Origin: Chitinophagaceae bacterium
GTDB lineage: Bacteria > Bacteroidota > Bacteroidia > Chitinophagales > Chitinophagaceae
Length of the DNA: 43,511 nt
Reading direction: 5' to 3'
NCBI GenBank assembly: GCA_019747705.1
Contig: JAIEQM010000074.1
Span: forward strand, 1 to 43,511
Shown here: one piece after another, positions 26,956-35,760 of the stretch
How the letters are laid out: each line of letters starts with the position of its first letter
Position numbering within the stretch: the first letter of the stretch is position 1
Position numbers and translations under genes: made by a program
Notes under the pieces: generated by a model
Seen by the model: only the letters and a program-made list of their open reading frames with translations
The model's database searches: none
What the model was told of the DNA's origin: nothing

Positions 26956-27136
26956 GAAAATATTTTTACCGAAATTATATGATTCAATTCATTTAACCCT
27001 ATCTTAGAACTGTAATCTAAACCAACTGCAAAGGCGGCCCTGTAAAAAGAGCTGCTTTTTTTATGATGAAGCAACGTTAAAGCTTGTTTCGTTGTAATAG
27101 TTTATCAAAAACTCCGTTATGTGTAAAAACTGCATT

Positions 27137-27616
27137 ATGAAACTCTGTTTGGTTTTGCTGATTTTTTCCTTGCCCTCTTTTTTATCAGCACAGAAATCAA
27201 AAAAAAATACTGCATACGTTCAGTTATGGGGCAATGGCTTGATCGTATCTGCAAATTATGAACGGCAATTCACAAATAAACCAGGGTTGAATGCTCAGAT
27301 AGGGGTTGGCCTTGGCAACTATAAACCTACTGTTCCCATTGGTTTAAACTACCTTTTTAATCTTAAAAATCAAAAATCATTTATTGAAACAGGCTTCTCT
27401 GTGGTTTTGGCTGAAAAGAATTTGTTTTATAATGACTTTGTTTTTGCAACCCCAGACCCCATACTTAAGGAATATAGTACAGGCTACGTCCCTTCCATAG
27501 GGTATCGCTATCATGCTTCTAAAGGGTTTATGCTTAAGATTATTTATTCTCCTTTTTTTACAAAGCTTAAAAGCAATTGGGCATATTATGGTATTGGAAT
27601 GGGATGGCGATTTTAA
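27137..27616 (+). CDS. Small outer-membrane beta-barrel-like protein
   Basis: From the ATG at 27137, 159 residues. A signal peptide (MKLCLVLLIFSLPSFLSAQ) is followed by alternating aromatic/polar strands (AYVQLWGNGLIVSANYERQF, and a final YYGIGMGWRF with terminal Phe), typical of a small outer-membrane barrel. An in-frame ATG at 27119 would add MCKNCI in front of the signal. No enzymatic motif. It is alone on its strand between ggt (divergent) and the M14 peptidase gene (173 bases downstream, same strand). A weak hairpin with a T-run lies just upstream at about 27030-27062. The function is unknown. Confidence 0.75.
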   Translation: MKLCLVLLIFSLPSFLSAQKSKKNTAYVQLWGNGLIVSANYERQFTNKPGLNAQIGVGLGNYKPTVPIGLNYLFNLKNQKSFIETGFSVVLAEKNLFYNDFVFATPDPILKEYSTGYVPSIGYRYHASKGFMLKIIYSPFFTKLKSNWAYYGIGMGWRF

Positions 27617-27789
27617 TTCTTCAATCATTTACTTGAATTTAAGCTGTACTGAAACAATGCTTTCTTTTTAAGCAATAAATTCTTCAAATTCTTTCAACGC
27701 TTTTAATAAAAGTCGCTGATGTTAACCGTTAATCAAATTTTCTGCAAATCACCTGCTTAATACTTATTTTCGGCCTCTCAAATTGTAAT

Positions 27790-30297
27790 ATGAAGAAGAT
27801 TCTTGCTTTATCCTTTTTGATTTTCCTGTGCTCTTCTGTAATGGCCCAATTGCAAAGCCCGGAACAATTCCTGGGTTATAAACTGGGCAGCCGCTACACA
27901 CCGCACTGGAAAGTTGTAAGCTATTTCAACCATGTGGCATCGGCCATGTCCAGGCAGATAAAACTGCAGCAGTACGGGCAAACCAATGAAGGCCGTCCGC
28001 TCCTGCTTGCATTTATTGCGAGTGAAGAAAATTTTGCCAACCTGGAAAACATCCGTTTAAACAATTTGCGTTTGGCTAATCTTTCAAAAGATAAAATGAC
28101 GCCGCAGGAAAAAACAGCAGGCATTGTGTGGCTGAGTTACAATGTGCACGGTAATGAAACCAGCAGCAGTGAAGCAGCTATGCTCACTATTTATAATCTT
28201 GCAGATCCTAACAATACAAAATCAAAACAATGGCTGAGTAATACTGTAGTTATTATTGATCCCTGCATTAACCCTGATGGGCGTGACCGTTATGTAAACT
28301 GGTTTAACTCCGTAGTGGGAAAAACACCCAACCCCCGTATGGATACACGTGAGCACAGGGAGCTCTGGCCGGGCGGCAGAACCAATCATTACAACTTTGA
28401 TTTAAACCGTGACTGGGCCTGGCAAACACAGGTGGAAACACAGCAGCGTATTAAAGTATATAATCAATGGATGCCGCAGGTGCATGTAGATTTTCATGAG
28501 CAGGGTATTAATGAGCCTTATTATTTTGCACCTGCAGCAGAACCTTATCATGAAGTGATTACCCAATGGCAGCGTGATTTTCAAAATATCATTGGTAAAA
28601 ACCACGCAAAGTATTTTGATGCCAATGGATGGTTGTATTTTACCAAACTCCGTTTTGATTTATTTTATCCTTCTTATGGTGATACGTATCCTACTTACAA
28701 CGGGGCAATAGGTATGACGTTTGAACAGGGTGGCCATTCTGCCGGGGGTGCAGCCGCTATGACAGAAGAAGGAGATACCCTGACGCTTTATGACCGTTTG
28801 ATTCATCATTTTACAACCGGTATGAGTACCATTGAAATGAGCAGTACCAATAACGGAAAATTAATTTCTGGATTCAGGAGTTTTTTTAACCGTGGTGTTT
28901 CAACAGGTTTTGGTGAATACAAAACATACATCATCAAAAACAATCCGAAAGATGCAGAACGAATAAAAGCACTGATCAATGTGTTTGATAAAAATGGAAT
29001 TGAATACAGCACGGCAACAGGTACAGGCAAAGGATATAATTATCAAACAGGTAAAGAAGAAACATTCACCATCAATAATGGTGATTTGGTGGTGAGCGCC
29101 CTGCAACCACGTTCGGCACTAACACAGGTATTGCTGGAGCCTAAGTCAAAATTAAGTGACAGCGCTACGTATGATATTACTGCATGGAGCCTTCCTTATG
29201 CCTATGGGCTCAGTGCGTTTGCCAGCAAAGATAAAATAGCATTAAGCGGAGCTTATACCAAACCTTCAGCAGCAAACAATACTGCGGCTGATGTATATGC
29301 CTGTGTTATTAAGTGGGAAGGTGTGCAAAGTGCAAGAGCTGTGGGTGAATTATTGAAACAGGGGGTGGTGATGCGTTACAGCGAAACACCGTTTGAAGTG
29401 GATGGACAAAGTTTTGACCGTGGCTCCATGATAGTTATAAAAACAAGTAATACTAAATTCGGAACAAGCTTATGGAAAATGGTTGCCGATGCCTGTAATG
29501 CGGCTGATGTAAAAGCTTATACTGTATCAACAGGTTTTGTAAAAAGCGGTGGCGATTTTGGAAGTGATTTAATTCATCCCGTTAAACAGAAGAGAGTGGT
29601 TTTGTTAACGGGTGAAGGTGTGAGTGGAAATGCAGCCGGTGAAATATGGCATTTTTTTGATACACAGTTAAACTATCCTGTTTCACTGGTAAATGTAAAT
29701 GATGCTGCACGCATTAAATGGGATGAAACAGATGTTATCATCATGCCCGATGGCAACTACCGTTTCCTCAGCGATAAAGCGCAGGCTGAAAATTTAAAAG
29801 AATGGATTACCAAAGGCGGAAGAGTAATTGCACTGGAAGGCGCTGTGGGGGCTTTTGTTAAATTAGAATGGGGATTGAAATCAAAGAAAACAGAAGAGGA
29901 GAAAAGTAAAGATACTTATGATCCGTTAAAGTCATTCGAAAACCGTGAGCGTGATTTTATTTCATCATTTACACCGGGCAGCGTTTACAAAGTGGAACTG
30001 GATAATACACATCCGCTGGCTTTTGGTTATCCCAAATATTATTACACATTGAAACAGGATGATAATATTTATGATTTTTTTGCACCGGGCAGCGGCTGGA
30101 ATGTGGGGGTAATTAAAAAAGAAGGACAGTTAGCCGGTTTTGCAGGCAATAAATTAAAAGACCGATTGAAAGATGGTTTATTGTTTGGCGTACAGGATAT
30201 GGGCAATGGCAACATTATTTATTTAACTGATGATATTATGTTCCGCAGCTTTTGGGAGAACGGTAAGCTGATGTTGTGTAATGCGGTGTTTTTTTAA
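27790..30297 (+). CDS. Secreted M14-family zinc carboxypeptidase with C-terminal amidotransferase-like domain
   Basis: An 835-residue exported metallopeptidase. The signal peptide is MKKILALSFLIFLCSSVMAQ. The M14 catalytic domain (about 45-340) has zinc ligands H120 and E123 in YNVHGNETSS and H236 in VDFHEQGINEP, substrate-side residues in NPDGRDRY and FDLNRDW, and the catalytic glutamate E312 in GMTFEQGGHS. About residues 595-700 read as a Rossmann-like class I amidotransferase/PfpI-type domain (RVVLLTGEGVSG... DVIIMPDGNYRFLSD... GGRVIALEG) with no obvious cysteine nucleophile. It trims peptides or peptidoglycan-like substrates outside the cytoplasm; the substrate is not known. The next gene, also exported, ends in a similar domain. 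Confidence 0.9.
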   Translation: MKKILALSFLIFLCSSVMAQLQSPEQFLGYKLGSRYTPHWKVVSYFNHVASAMSRQIKLQQYGQTNEGRPLLLAFIASEENFANLENIRLNNLRLANLSKDKMTPQEKTAGIVWLSYNVHGNETSSSEAAMLTIYNLADPNNTKSKQWLSNTVVIIDPCINPDGRDRYVNWFNSVVGKTPNPRMDTREHRELWPGGRTNHYNFDLNRDWAWQTQVETQQRIKVYNQWMPQVHVDFHEQGINEPYYFAPAAEPYHEVITQWQRDFQNIIGKNHAKYFDANGWLYFTKLRFDLFYPSYGDTYPTYNGAIGMTFEQGGHSAGGAAAMTEEGDTLTLYDRLIHHFTTGMSTIEMSSTNNGKLISGFRSFFNRGVSTGFGEYKTYIIKNNPKDAERIKALINVFDKNGIEYSTATGTGKGYNYQTGKEETFTINNGDLVVSALQPRSALTQVLLEPKSKLSDSATYDITAWSLPYAYGLSAFASKDKIALSGAYTKPSAANNTAADVYACVIKWEGVQSARAVGELLKQGVVMRYSETPFEVDGQSFDRGSMIVIKTSNTKFGTSLWKMVADACNAADVKAYTVSTGFVKSGGDFGSDLIHPVKQKRVVLLTGEGVSGNAAGEIWHFFDTQLNYPVSLVNVNDAARIKWDETDVIIMPDGNYRFLSDKAQAENLKEWITKGGRVIALEGAVGAFVKLEWGLKSKKTEEEKSKDTYDPLKSFENRERDFISSFTPGSVYKVELDNTHPLAFGYPKYYYTLKQDDNIYDFFAPGSGWNVGVIKKEGQLAGFAGNKLKDRLKDGLLFGVQDMGNGNIIYLTDDIMFRSFWENGKLMLCNAVFF

Positions 30298-30386
30298 ACA
30301 CATCTGCTTACTGATCTGACGTGTTTAAAAGAGTAATGGTCTGTAAACTTGATAACAGATAGTTATTACGTAAAAATTAAACTCTC

Positions 30387-30414
30387 AATCCCCTGCCTGA
30401 GCGGGGGATTTTTT
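30387..30414 (+). terminator. Rho-independent terminator after the M14 gene
   Basis: AATCCCCTGC (30387-30396) and GCGGGGGATT (30401-30410) pair with one G.U wobble around the loop CTGA, with T residues to 30414. It separates the peptidase and PIG-L transcripts. Confidence 0.8.
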
Positions 30415-30462
30415 ATGTAAATGGCTGTACTACTTCTGTTCATTCCAGTATCTTCGCCCTGT

Positions 30463-33036
30463 ATGAAAAAATATTTTTTGCTCCCTGCAATTCTTTTTAC
30501 AACCATTGCAGGTTTTGCTCAAACCCCTCCTTCTTACAACAGCGCTGAAATATTACTGGGTTTAAAAAAACTAAAAGTCATTGGCAGTGTGCTGTATGTG
30601 GCCGCACATCCTGATGATGAGAACACAAGGTTGCTGGCTTACATGAGCAAAGAACGCCTGTACCGCACCGGTTATTTGAGCATGACCCGTGGCGACGGCG
30701 GACAAAATTTAATTGGTGATGAACAGGGGATAGAGCTGGGCTTAATTCGTACACAAGAGTTATTAGCAGCAAGAAGAATTGATGGCGCTGAACAATTTTT
30801 TACCCGTGCTTATGATTTCGGTTTTTCAAAAAGCACAGATGAAGCATTAAAGATGTGGGATAAAGAAAAAATATTGAGTGATGTGGTGTGGGTGATCCGT
30901 AAATTTCAACCCGATGTAATTATAACACGCTTCCCTCCTGATAACAGGGCGGGGCATGGGCATCATTCCGCATCGGCCGTACTGGCACAGGAAGCATATA
31001 TTGCTGCTGCTGATCCCAACCGTTTTCCAGCGCAATTTGTTTATGGCGTTAAACCCTGGAAGGCCAAACGCATCATGTGGAATACGTTCAACTTTGGCGG
31101 TGGCACTAACACCACATCCGATAACCAAATGAAAATAGATGTGGGTGTATTTAACCCCCTGCTTGGAAAAAGTTATGGCGAAATTGCAAGCGAAAGCCGC
31201 AGCCAGCACAAGAGCCAGGGCTTTGGAGTGCCAAGACAGCGGGGTCAGCAGTTTGAATTTTTTACACCGGTGAATGGGGATGCTGCAACAACAGATGTGA
31301 TGGATGGTGTAATAACAGACTGGAGCAGGATAGAAGGTGGTGCAGTCATTAATACAATGATTGATAAAATTGTAGCGGAATATTCATTTACCAATCCGGC
31401 TGCATCTGTAAAAAGCTTGGTGCAGTTGTATAAAGCCATTGAAAAAATAAATGACGGCGACTGGAAAATAAAAAAGTTGAACGAAGTAAAAAGTTTAATT
31501 GAAGCCTGTGCAGGATTGTGGATGGATGTAACCACCAGCCAGGAATTTGCAGTAATGGGCGATAGTATAAAAATTAATTTTAATATCATCAGCCGAACTG
31601 ATGTGCCGGTTGAAGTAAAAAGAGTACGATTAGACAGCAGCGACATTCTACTTATACCAGACAGTTTAAAATTAAAGTACTCATTTTATAACGAAGCATT
31701 AAAAAAGGAATTGGAAGAGCAGCCATATTTTGTTGATACGTTTCTCAACAAACAACTTGTGCTTAACCAGAATGTAAATTTTTTACGCAGGATAAAAGTA
31801 AACCGGAAGGAAACAGAACCTTACTGGGTTTCAAAACCAATGGGCAGCGGAAGTTTTACAGTAGATAATCGGCAGTTGATTGGCAAGGCAGAGAATGATC
31901 CTGTTTATAATGCTGAGTTTTATTTATCGGTTGCGGGAGTTGATCTGGTTTACAGCAAACCTGTTATGTATAAGTTTACTGATGCTGTTAAAGGTGAGTT
32001 ATACCAAAAGCTTGTTGTATATCCTTCAGCATTAATTAAAGCAACCAACTCGTTATTGTTGTTTAAAGATACGGCTGCTAAAAAAGCAAACTTTAGTTTT
32101 ATACCGCAGGCCAATCTGAAACCAAAAGCTAACGTAACCATTAACACTTCCAAACAATGGAAACTGAAACCGGATTTTGGCAGTTTTCAATTTATAAAAG
32201 ATAAAGAGTATGAATTGCCGGTAATGGTAAAGCCGGAAAAATTTGTACCCGGTGTCACCAGTTATGTGCAGCCGAGTTACACTTCTAATATTTCCAGTTA
32301 CAACAGGCAGCGTGTACGTAAAATTGAATACGATCATATTCCCACCATTACTTATTTTCCCGATGCACTCACCAAAGTGGTGATGGTGGATGTAAAAACT
32401 GTTGGAAAGAAAATTGGATACATTAACGGCGCAGGTGATTTTGTTCCTTACTGCCTGCAGCAACTGGGATACACTGTTGATTTATTAAGGGAAGAAGATG
32501 TAAATTTTGATAAGCTAAAACAATACGATGCTATTGTTACAGGCGTACGTGCATACAATGTGCATCCATGGCTCAGCAATGCGTATGATGCGTTGATGCA
32601 ATATGTAAAAGAAGGTGGTGTGTTATTGGTGCAATACAATACCAGTAACCAGATAGGACCGGTGCATTCTAAAATTTCACCTTATCCTTTTGTAATTTCA
32701 AGAAACCGTGTAACAGAAGAAGATACCAAAGTGAGTTTTCTTGCACCCAATCATCCTGTATTAAATTATCCCAATAAAATAACAGAAAAAGATTTTGAAG
32801 GATGGGTGCAGGAACGCAGTGTGTATGAAGCAGATAATATGGACAGCAACTATGTTTCTGTTCTGGGTATGAATGATGCAGACGAGCCGCAACGTAAAGG
32901 GAGTTTAATTGTAGCCGATTATGGCAAGGGAAGATTTATTTATTCAGCCGTTGTGTTTTTCCGTGAACTGCCTGCGGGAGTGCCGGGCGCCTACCGGTTA
33001 ATGGCGAATTTACTGGCCAGACCCAACACAAAATAA
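30463..33036 (+). CDS. Secreted PIG-L (LmbE-like) deacetylase with C-terminal amidotransferase-like domain
   Basis: An exported protein of 857 residues from the ATG at 30463 (the frame is open to 30421, but MKKYFLLPAILFTTIAGFAQ is the natural signal peptide). The PIG-L domain (about 40-290) carries the zinc/catalytic motif AAHPDDEN (H49, D51, D52) and the second metal site AGHGHHSAS (H165, H168). PIG-L enzymes remove N-acetyl groups from GlcNAc-type substrates. A beta-rich middle follows, then a Rossmann-like domain (about 650-857) beginning IGYINGAGDFVPYCLQQLGY with DAIVTGVRAYNV and GGVLLVQYN, resembling class I amidotransferase/ThuA-type folds. It heads a probable operon with two tiny membrane proteins and a symporter, suggesting release and uptake of an amino sugar; inference only. 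Confidence 0.9.
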   Translation: MKKYFLLPAILFTTIAGFAQTPPSYNSAEILLGLKKLKVIGSVLYVAAHPDDENTRLLAYMSKERLYRTGYLSMTRGDGGQNLIGDEQGIELGLIRTQELLAARRIDGAEQFFTRAYDFGFSKSTDEALKMWDKEKILSDVVWVIRKFQPDVIITRFPPDNRAGHGHHSASAVLAQEAYIAAADPNRFPAQFVYGVKPWKAKRIMWNTFNFGGGTNTTSDNQMKIDVGVFNPLLGKSYGEIASESRSQHKSQGFGVPRQRGQQFEFFTPVNGDAATTDVMDGVITDWSRIEGGAVINTMIDKIVAEYSFTNPAASVKSLVQLYKAIEKINDGDWKIKKLNEVKSLIEACAGLWMDVTTSQEFAVMGDSIKINFNIISRTDVPVEVKRVRLDSSDILLIPDSLKLKYSFYNEALKKELEEQPYFVDTFLNKQLVLNQNVNFLRRIKVNRKETEPYWVSKPMGSGSFTVDNRQLIGKAENDPVYNAEFYLSVAGVDLVYSKPVMYKFTDAVKGELYQKLVVYPSALIKATNSLLLFKDTAAKKANFSFIPQANLKPKANVTINTSKQWKLKPDFGSFQFIKDKEYELPVMVKPEKFVPGVTSYVQPSYTSNISSYNRQRVRKIEYDHIPTITYFPDALTKVVMVDVKTVGKKIGYINGAGDFVPYCLQQLGYTVDLLREEDVNFDKLKQYDAIVTGVRAYNVHPWLSNAYDALMQYVKEGGVLLVQYNTSNQIGPVHSKISPYPFVISRNRVTEEDTKVSFLAPNHPVLNYPNKITEKDFEGWVQERSVYEADNMDSNYVSVLGMNDADEPQRKGSLIVADYGKGRFIYSAVVFFRELPAGVPGAYRLMANLLARPNTK

Positions 33037-33046
33037 AAAATTAGTA

Positions 33047-33217
33047 TTGGAAAACAAGAAACAGGTTTCAATTGAACGCACTTTGCTGATAGGTTTATGT
33101 ATCGGGTTGCTGATTGGTTTTATCAGCAAACGGGTTGCTTCCGGTTTGCTGCTGGGTACCGGTTTAACCTTTATCATCACTTATTTTATGAAGCCGAAGG
33201 AAGAAGATAAAAACTGA
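33047..33217 (+). CDS. Small membrane protein, TTG start
   Basis: A 56-residue reading frame beginning TTG at 33047, 10 bases after the PIG-L stop. A charged head (MENKKQVSIERT) leads into a helical pair of hydrophobic segments (LLIGLCIGLLIGFIS and GLLLGTGLTFIITYFM) and a charged tail KPKEEDKN. There is no ATG in frame before the first hydrophobic segment, so TTG (or coupled re-initiation) is required. It is short but has the composition and gene-to-gene spacing of a real membrane protein. The function is unknown; it may assist the symporter encoded downstream. Confidence 0.65.
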   Translation: MENKKQVSIERTLLIGLCIGLLIGFISKRVASGLLLGTGLTFIITYFMKPKEEDKN

Positions 33218-33410
33218 GTAGCAGGATGTGTATCCCCTCCTGAGAGGGGTGTGAGAGCGCTGAACATACATGATGATTGAAAGGGCGAGACGATAAATGT
33301 GCCGCTCAGACCAAAAGCGTCTGAGGTGGGCTGTTAAATAGAATTCCTGAACCCTGAAACGAGCGTGGCAAGGGACGATGCTATGAAATACAAAAGCTGG
33401 TAACAAAAAA
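33218..33410 (+). other. Structured non-coding element inside the PIG-L/symporter operon
   Basis: A 193-base spacer with several hairpins: CCCCTC/GAGGGG at 33234-33239 and 33244-33249 with loop CTGA, and CTCAGAC/GTCTGAG at 33305-33311 and 33319-33325 with loop CAAAAGC. It is more GC-rich than the surrounding spacers and has no convincing plus-strand gene. The minus strand is open across it, but the encoded sequence looks like noncoding DNA. It resembles, from memory, a repeat seen in Chitinophagaceae genomes; no known riboswitch consensus was recognised. Confidence 0.45.
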
Positions 33411-33524
33411 ATGACTTCACAAAATAACAAAGAACAAAACTGGAACCGTTGGTACATAGCTGTAGCAGGGGTATTAATAGCGCTTATCATCTTTTTTTAT
33501 TTTTTCACGCAAAATTTTAAATGA
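33411..33524 (+). CDS. Very small single-pass membrane protein coupled to the symporter
   Basis: A 37-residue protein: polar head MTSQNNKEQNWNRWY, one hydrophobic helix IAVAGVLIALIIFFYFF, and tail TQNFK. It starts at ATG 33411, and its TGA overlaps the symporter ATG at 33521 in the arrangement ATGA, implying translational coupling. Small single-helix subunits encoded directly before a transporter are often accessory subunits; that role is inferred from position alone. Confidence 0.78.
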   Translation: MTSQNNKEQNWNRWYIAVAGVLIALIIFFYFFTQNFK

Positions 33525-35257
33525 ATTTTCAGGTAACAGACTGGATTGTGTTGTGCATTACACTGCTGGGTGTAATTGCATTTGGTATTTATAAAAGCAA
33601 AACCTCCAGGAACCTGGAAGGTTATTTTTTAAGTAACCGGCAAATGTCCTGGTATTTGGTGCTGCTGGGCATTATGGGTACACAGGCCAGCGCCATTACG
33701 TTTCTTACAGCGCCCGGCCAGGCATATACGGATGGGATGCGGTTTGTTCAATATTATTTTGGTTTGCCTTTAGCCATGATTGTGGTGTGCATCACTTTTG
33801 TTCCGTTGTTTCATAAACTCAAAATTTTTACCGCCTATGAATTTTTAGAAAAACGGTTTGATCTGAAAACAAGAACGCTCACATCATTTTTATTTTTATT
33901 GTCGAGGGGATTGAGTACCGGCATCAGCATATTTGCGCCCTCACTTATCCTGCACAGTATGCTGGGCTGGGATATTTATATCACCAATATGGTAATGGGC
34001 GGATTGCTGATTGTGTACACTGTTACCGGGGGCGCCAAAGCAGTGGCTTATACACAACAGTTGCAATTTGCTATTATTTATGCAGCCATGTTTATTGCTG
34101 CCTGTTATGCATTAAAATCATTACCGCAGGGTGTTAGTTTTACCGAAGCTTTGCATATAGCTGGTAAGAGCGGAAAGCTGAATGTGATTACAACAGGTAT
34201 TACTGAAAAAGGTTTTGACTGGAACGACCGTTATAATCTGTTCAGCGGTATTATTGGCGGCTTTTTTTTAGCACTGAGTTATTTTGGAACGGATCAGAGC
34301 CAGGTGGGAAGATACTTAACGGCAAAAGATACAAGGGAGAGCCGCCTGGGTTTGTTATTGAATGGTTTGGTAAAAGTGCCTTTGCAGTTTGGCATATTGC
34401 TGATTGGTTGCCTGGTGTTTGCCTATTATTCATTTTTCCAGGCGCCTTTATTTTTTAATAAAGCGCAGGAAGAAGTAGTGATGAAGAGTAAATATGCAGG
34501 CGCTTATTCTGCGGCTGAAGCAAAATATATATTGCTGCAGCAATCCAGGTTAAAAGCAGTACAGGATTTAACGGTTGCTGAAAAGGAAAAAAATAATTCG
34601 CAAATTCAGGAGCAGCGTCTTCAACTGCAGCGCATTGAAAAAGAAGGCAATGATTTAAGAAAAGAAGCAAAGGAGATTGTGGGAAAGGCCAGCCCCGGTT
34701 CTGATACCAATGATACCAATTATATTTTCCTGCATTTTGTGGGAGATGTATTGCCCGCTGGTTTGGTGGGTTTGATTATTGCCATTATTTTTTTAGCTGC
34801 ATGGGGAAGTATTGCAGCAGCATTAAATTCACTGGCCTCCTGTACCATGTGTGATTTTCATAAAAAGTTTTCAAAGAAACAACTGAGCCCGGAAGAAGAA
34901 TACAGGTGGGGCAAGCTTTATACGTTGTTCTGGGGGTTGTTTTGTATTGTTATTGCTTTTTTTGCCTACAACCTGGGCAACAGTTTAATTGAAGCGGTAA
35001 ATATTCTTGGAAGCTGGTTTTACGGAACCATCCTTGGAATTTTTTTAGTGGCCTTTTATATGAAAAAGGTAAAAGGCAATGCCGTATTTATTGCGGCCTT
35101 ACTGGCAGAAGCGCTTGTAATAACCGTTTATCTTTTAAAAATCATGTCCTTTCTCTGGCTGAATGTAATTGGGGCTGCAGCGGTAATTGTATTTGCCTTC
35201 CTGTTGCAATTAACTTTCAGAGACGGGGCAACGGAAATAAAAGCAGAAGTGTCCTGA
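33521..35257 (+). CDS. Sodium:solute symporter family transporter
   Basis: A 578-residue inner-membrane transporter of the SSS (LeuT-fold) family, with about 13 transmembrane helices. Family signatures include FLSNRQMSWYLVLLGIMGTQ near TM1 and the GTDQSQVGRYLTAKD segment (256-270) after TM6. Residues about 313-400 are a hydrophilic insertion between two helices, predicted to form a coiled coil (KEKNNSQIQEQRLQLQRIEK), present in some Bacteroidota members. It would import a sugar, amino sugar or other organic solute with sodium. Its position after an exported PIG-L deacetylase suggests an amino-sugar-like solute, but the substrate is not determinable. The start is fixed by the overlap with the 37-residue gene. 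Confidence 0.93.
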   Translation: MNFQVTDWIVLCITLLGVIAFGIYKSKTSRNLEGYFLSNRQMSWYLVLLGIMGTQASAITFLTAPGQAYTDGMRFVQYYFGLPLAMIVVCITFVPLFHKLKIFTAYEFLEKRFDLKTRTLTSFLFLLSRGLSTGISIFAPSLILHSMLGWDIYITNMVMGGLLIVYTVTGGAKAVAYTQQLQFAIIYAAMFIAACYALKSLPQGVSFTEALHIAGKSGKLNVITTGITEKGFDWNDRYNLFSGIIGGFFLALSYFGTDQSQVGRYLTAKDTRESRLGLLLNGLVKVPLQFGILLIGCLVFAYYSFFQAPLFFNKAQEEVVMKSKYAGAYSAAEAKYILLQQSRLKAVQDLTVAEKEKNNSQIQEQRLQLQRIEKEGNDLRKEAKEIVGKASPGSDTNDTNYIFLHFVGDVLPAGLVGLIIAIIFLAAWGSIAAALNSLASCTMCDFHKKFSKKQLSPEEEYRWGKLYTLFWGLFCIVIAFFAYNLGNSLIEAVNILGSWFYGTILGIFLVAFYMKKVKGNAVFIAALLAEALVITVYLLKIMSFLWLNVIGAAAVIVFAFLLQLTFRDGATEIKAEVS

Positions 35258-35261
35258 ATAT

Positions 35262-35704
35262 ATAAGAAATACTGTTTTAATTGTATTGGCAACCCTGTTA
35301 CTCACTAACTGTAAATCTAAATGCGGATTTACTAATTGCACTTCCAGGATTCCTCCTGCCTTTATTGGTTTGTTTATTTCTGATTCTTCGGGGCGAAACC
35401 TTATTTACGGGCCGTATAAAAAAGATTTTTGAAAGATGTTTTCCTTTCCGGCAAAAGATCAGGATTAAAAATTTATAACCAGGGCGATACCACAAAAGCC
35501 AACTTTAATTTTGTAGCAGGTATTGATGATGTTTCTCAGAGTTATGAGGTGGTAATTAATGGCGTGCCTTCTGATTCTGTACGCTTTCAATATGAGATCA
35601 GTAATACAGATGAGTGTTGCGGACCATCTGTGCGCCCGGCTGCATTGTTTCATAATGGGAAAAAACCGGATTCCTTAAACAGCATTGTAAAAATAAACCA
35701 ATGA
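35262..35704 (+). pseudogene. Lipoprotein gene with lost start codon and frameshift (tandem paralogue of the next gene)
   Basis: Two overlapping frames together encode one lipoprotein. The first frame starts at the ATA of IRNTVLIVLATLLLTNC, a clear lipobox, and continues as KSKCGFTNCTSRIPPAFIGL, then GRNLIYGPYKKDF, and ends at TGA 35430-35432. The second frame carries on without gap as LKDVFLSGKRSGLKIYNQGD to TGA at 35702-35704. One extra T in the T-run at 35426-35430 would join them. No ATG, GTG or TTG precedes the lipobox in frame. Layout and sequence (Cys-rich start, PAF.., GP.K.., CC near the end) match the intact gene that follows. It could be a decayed duplicate, or could use ATA plus -1 slippage at T TTT TGA. 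Confidence 0.7.
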
Positions 35705-35760
35705 TCATTTTAAGAACCCTTCATAAAAAGCATTTACTGAAAAGCCTTTACCTTCGCAGC

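Noticed and set aside
33164..33490. Minus-strand reading frame of 108 codons across the structured spacer
   Set aside because: It overlaps two plus-strand small genes with better support and the structured element. Its composition is unlike a protein domain, and openness alone is weak evidence.
35415..35432. A AAA AAG slippery heptamer for programmed -1 frameshifting in the lipoprotein gene
   Set aside because: The A-run is in the wrong phase (AAA AAA GAT). Only the T TTT TGA site could give the right product, and an indel is simpler.
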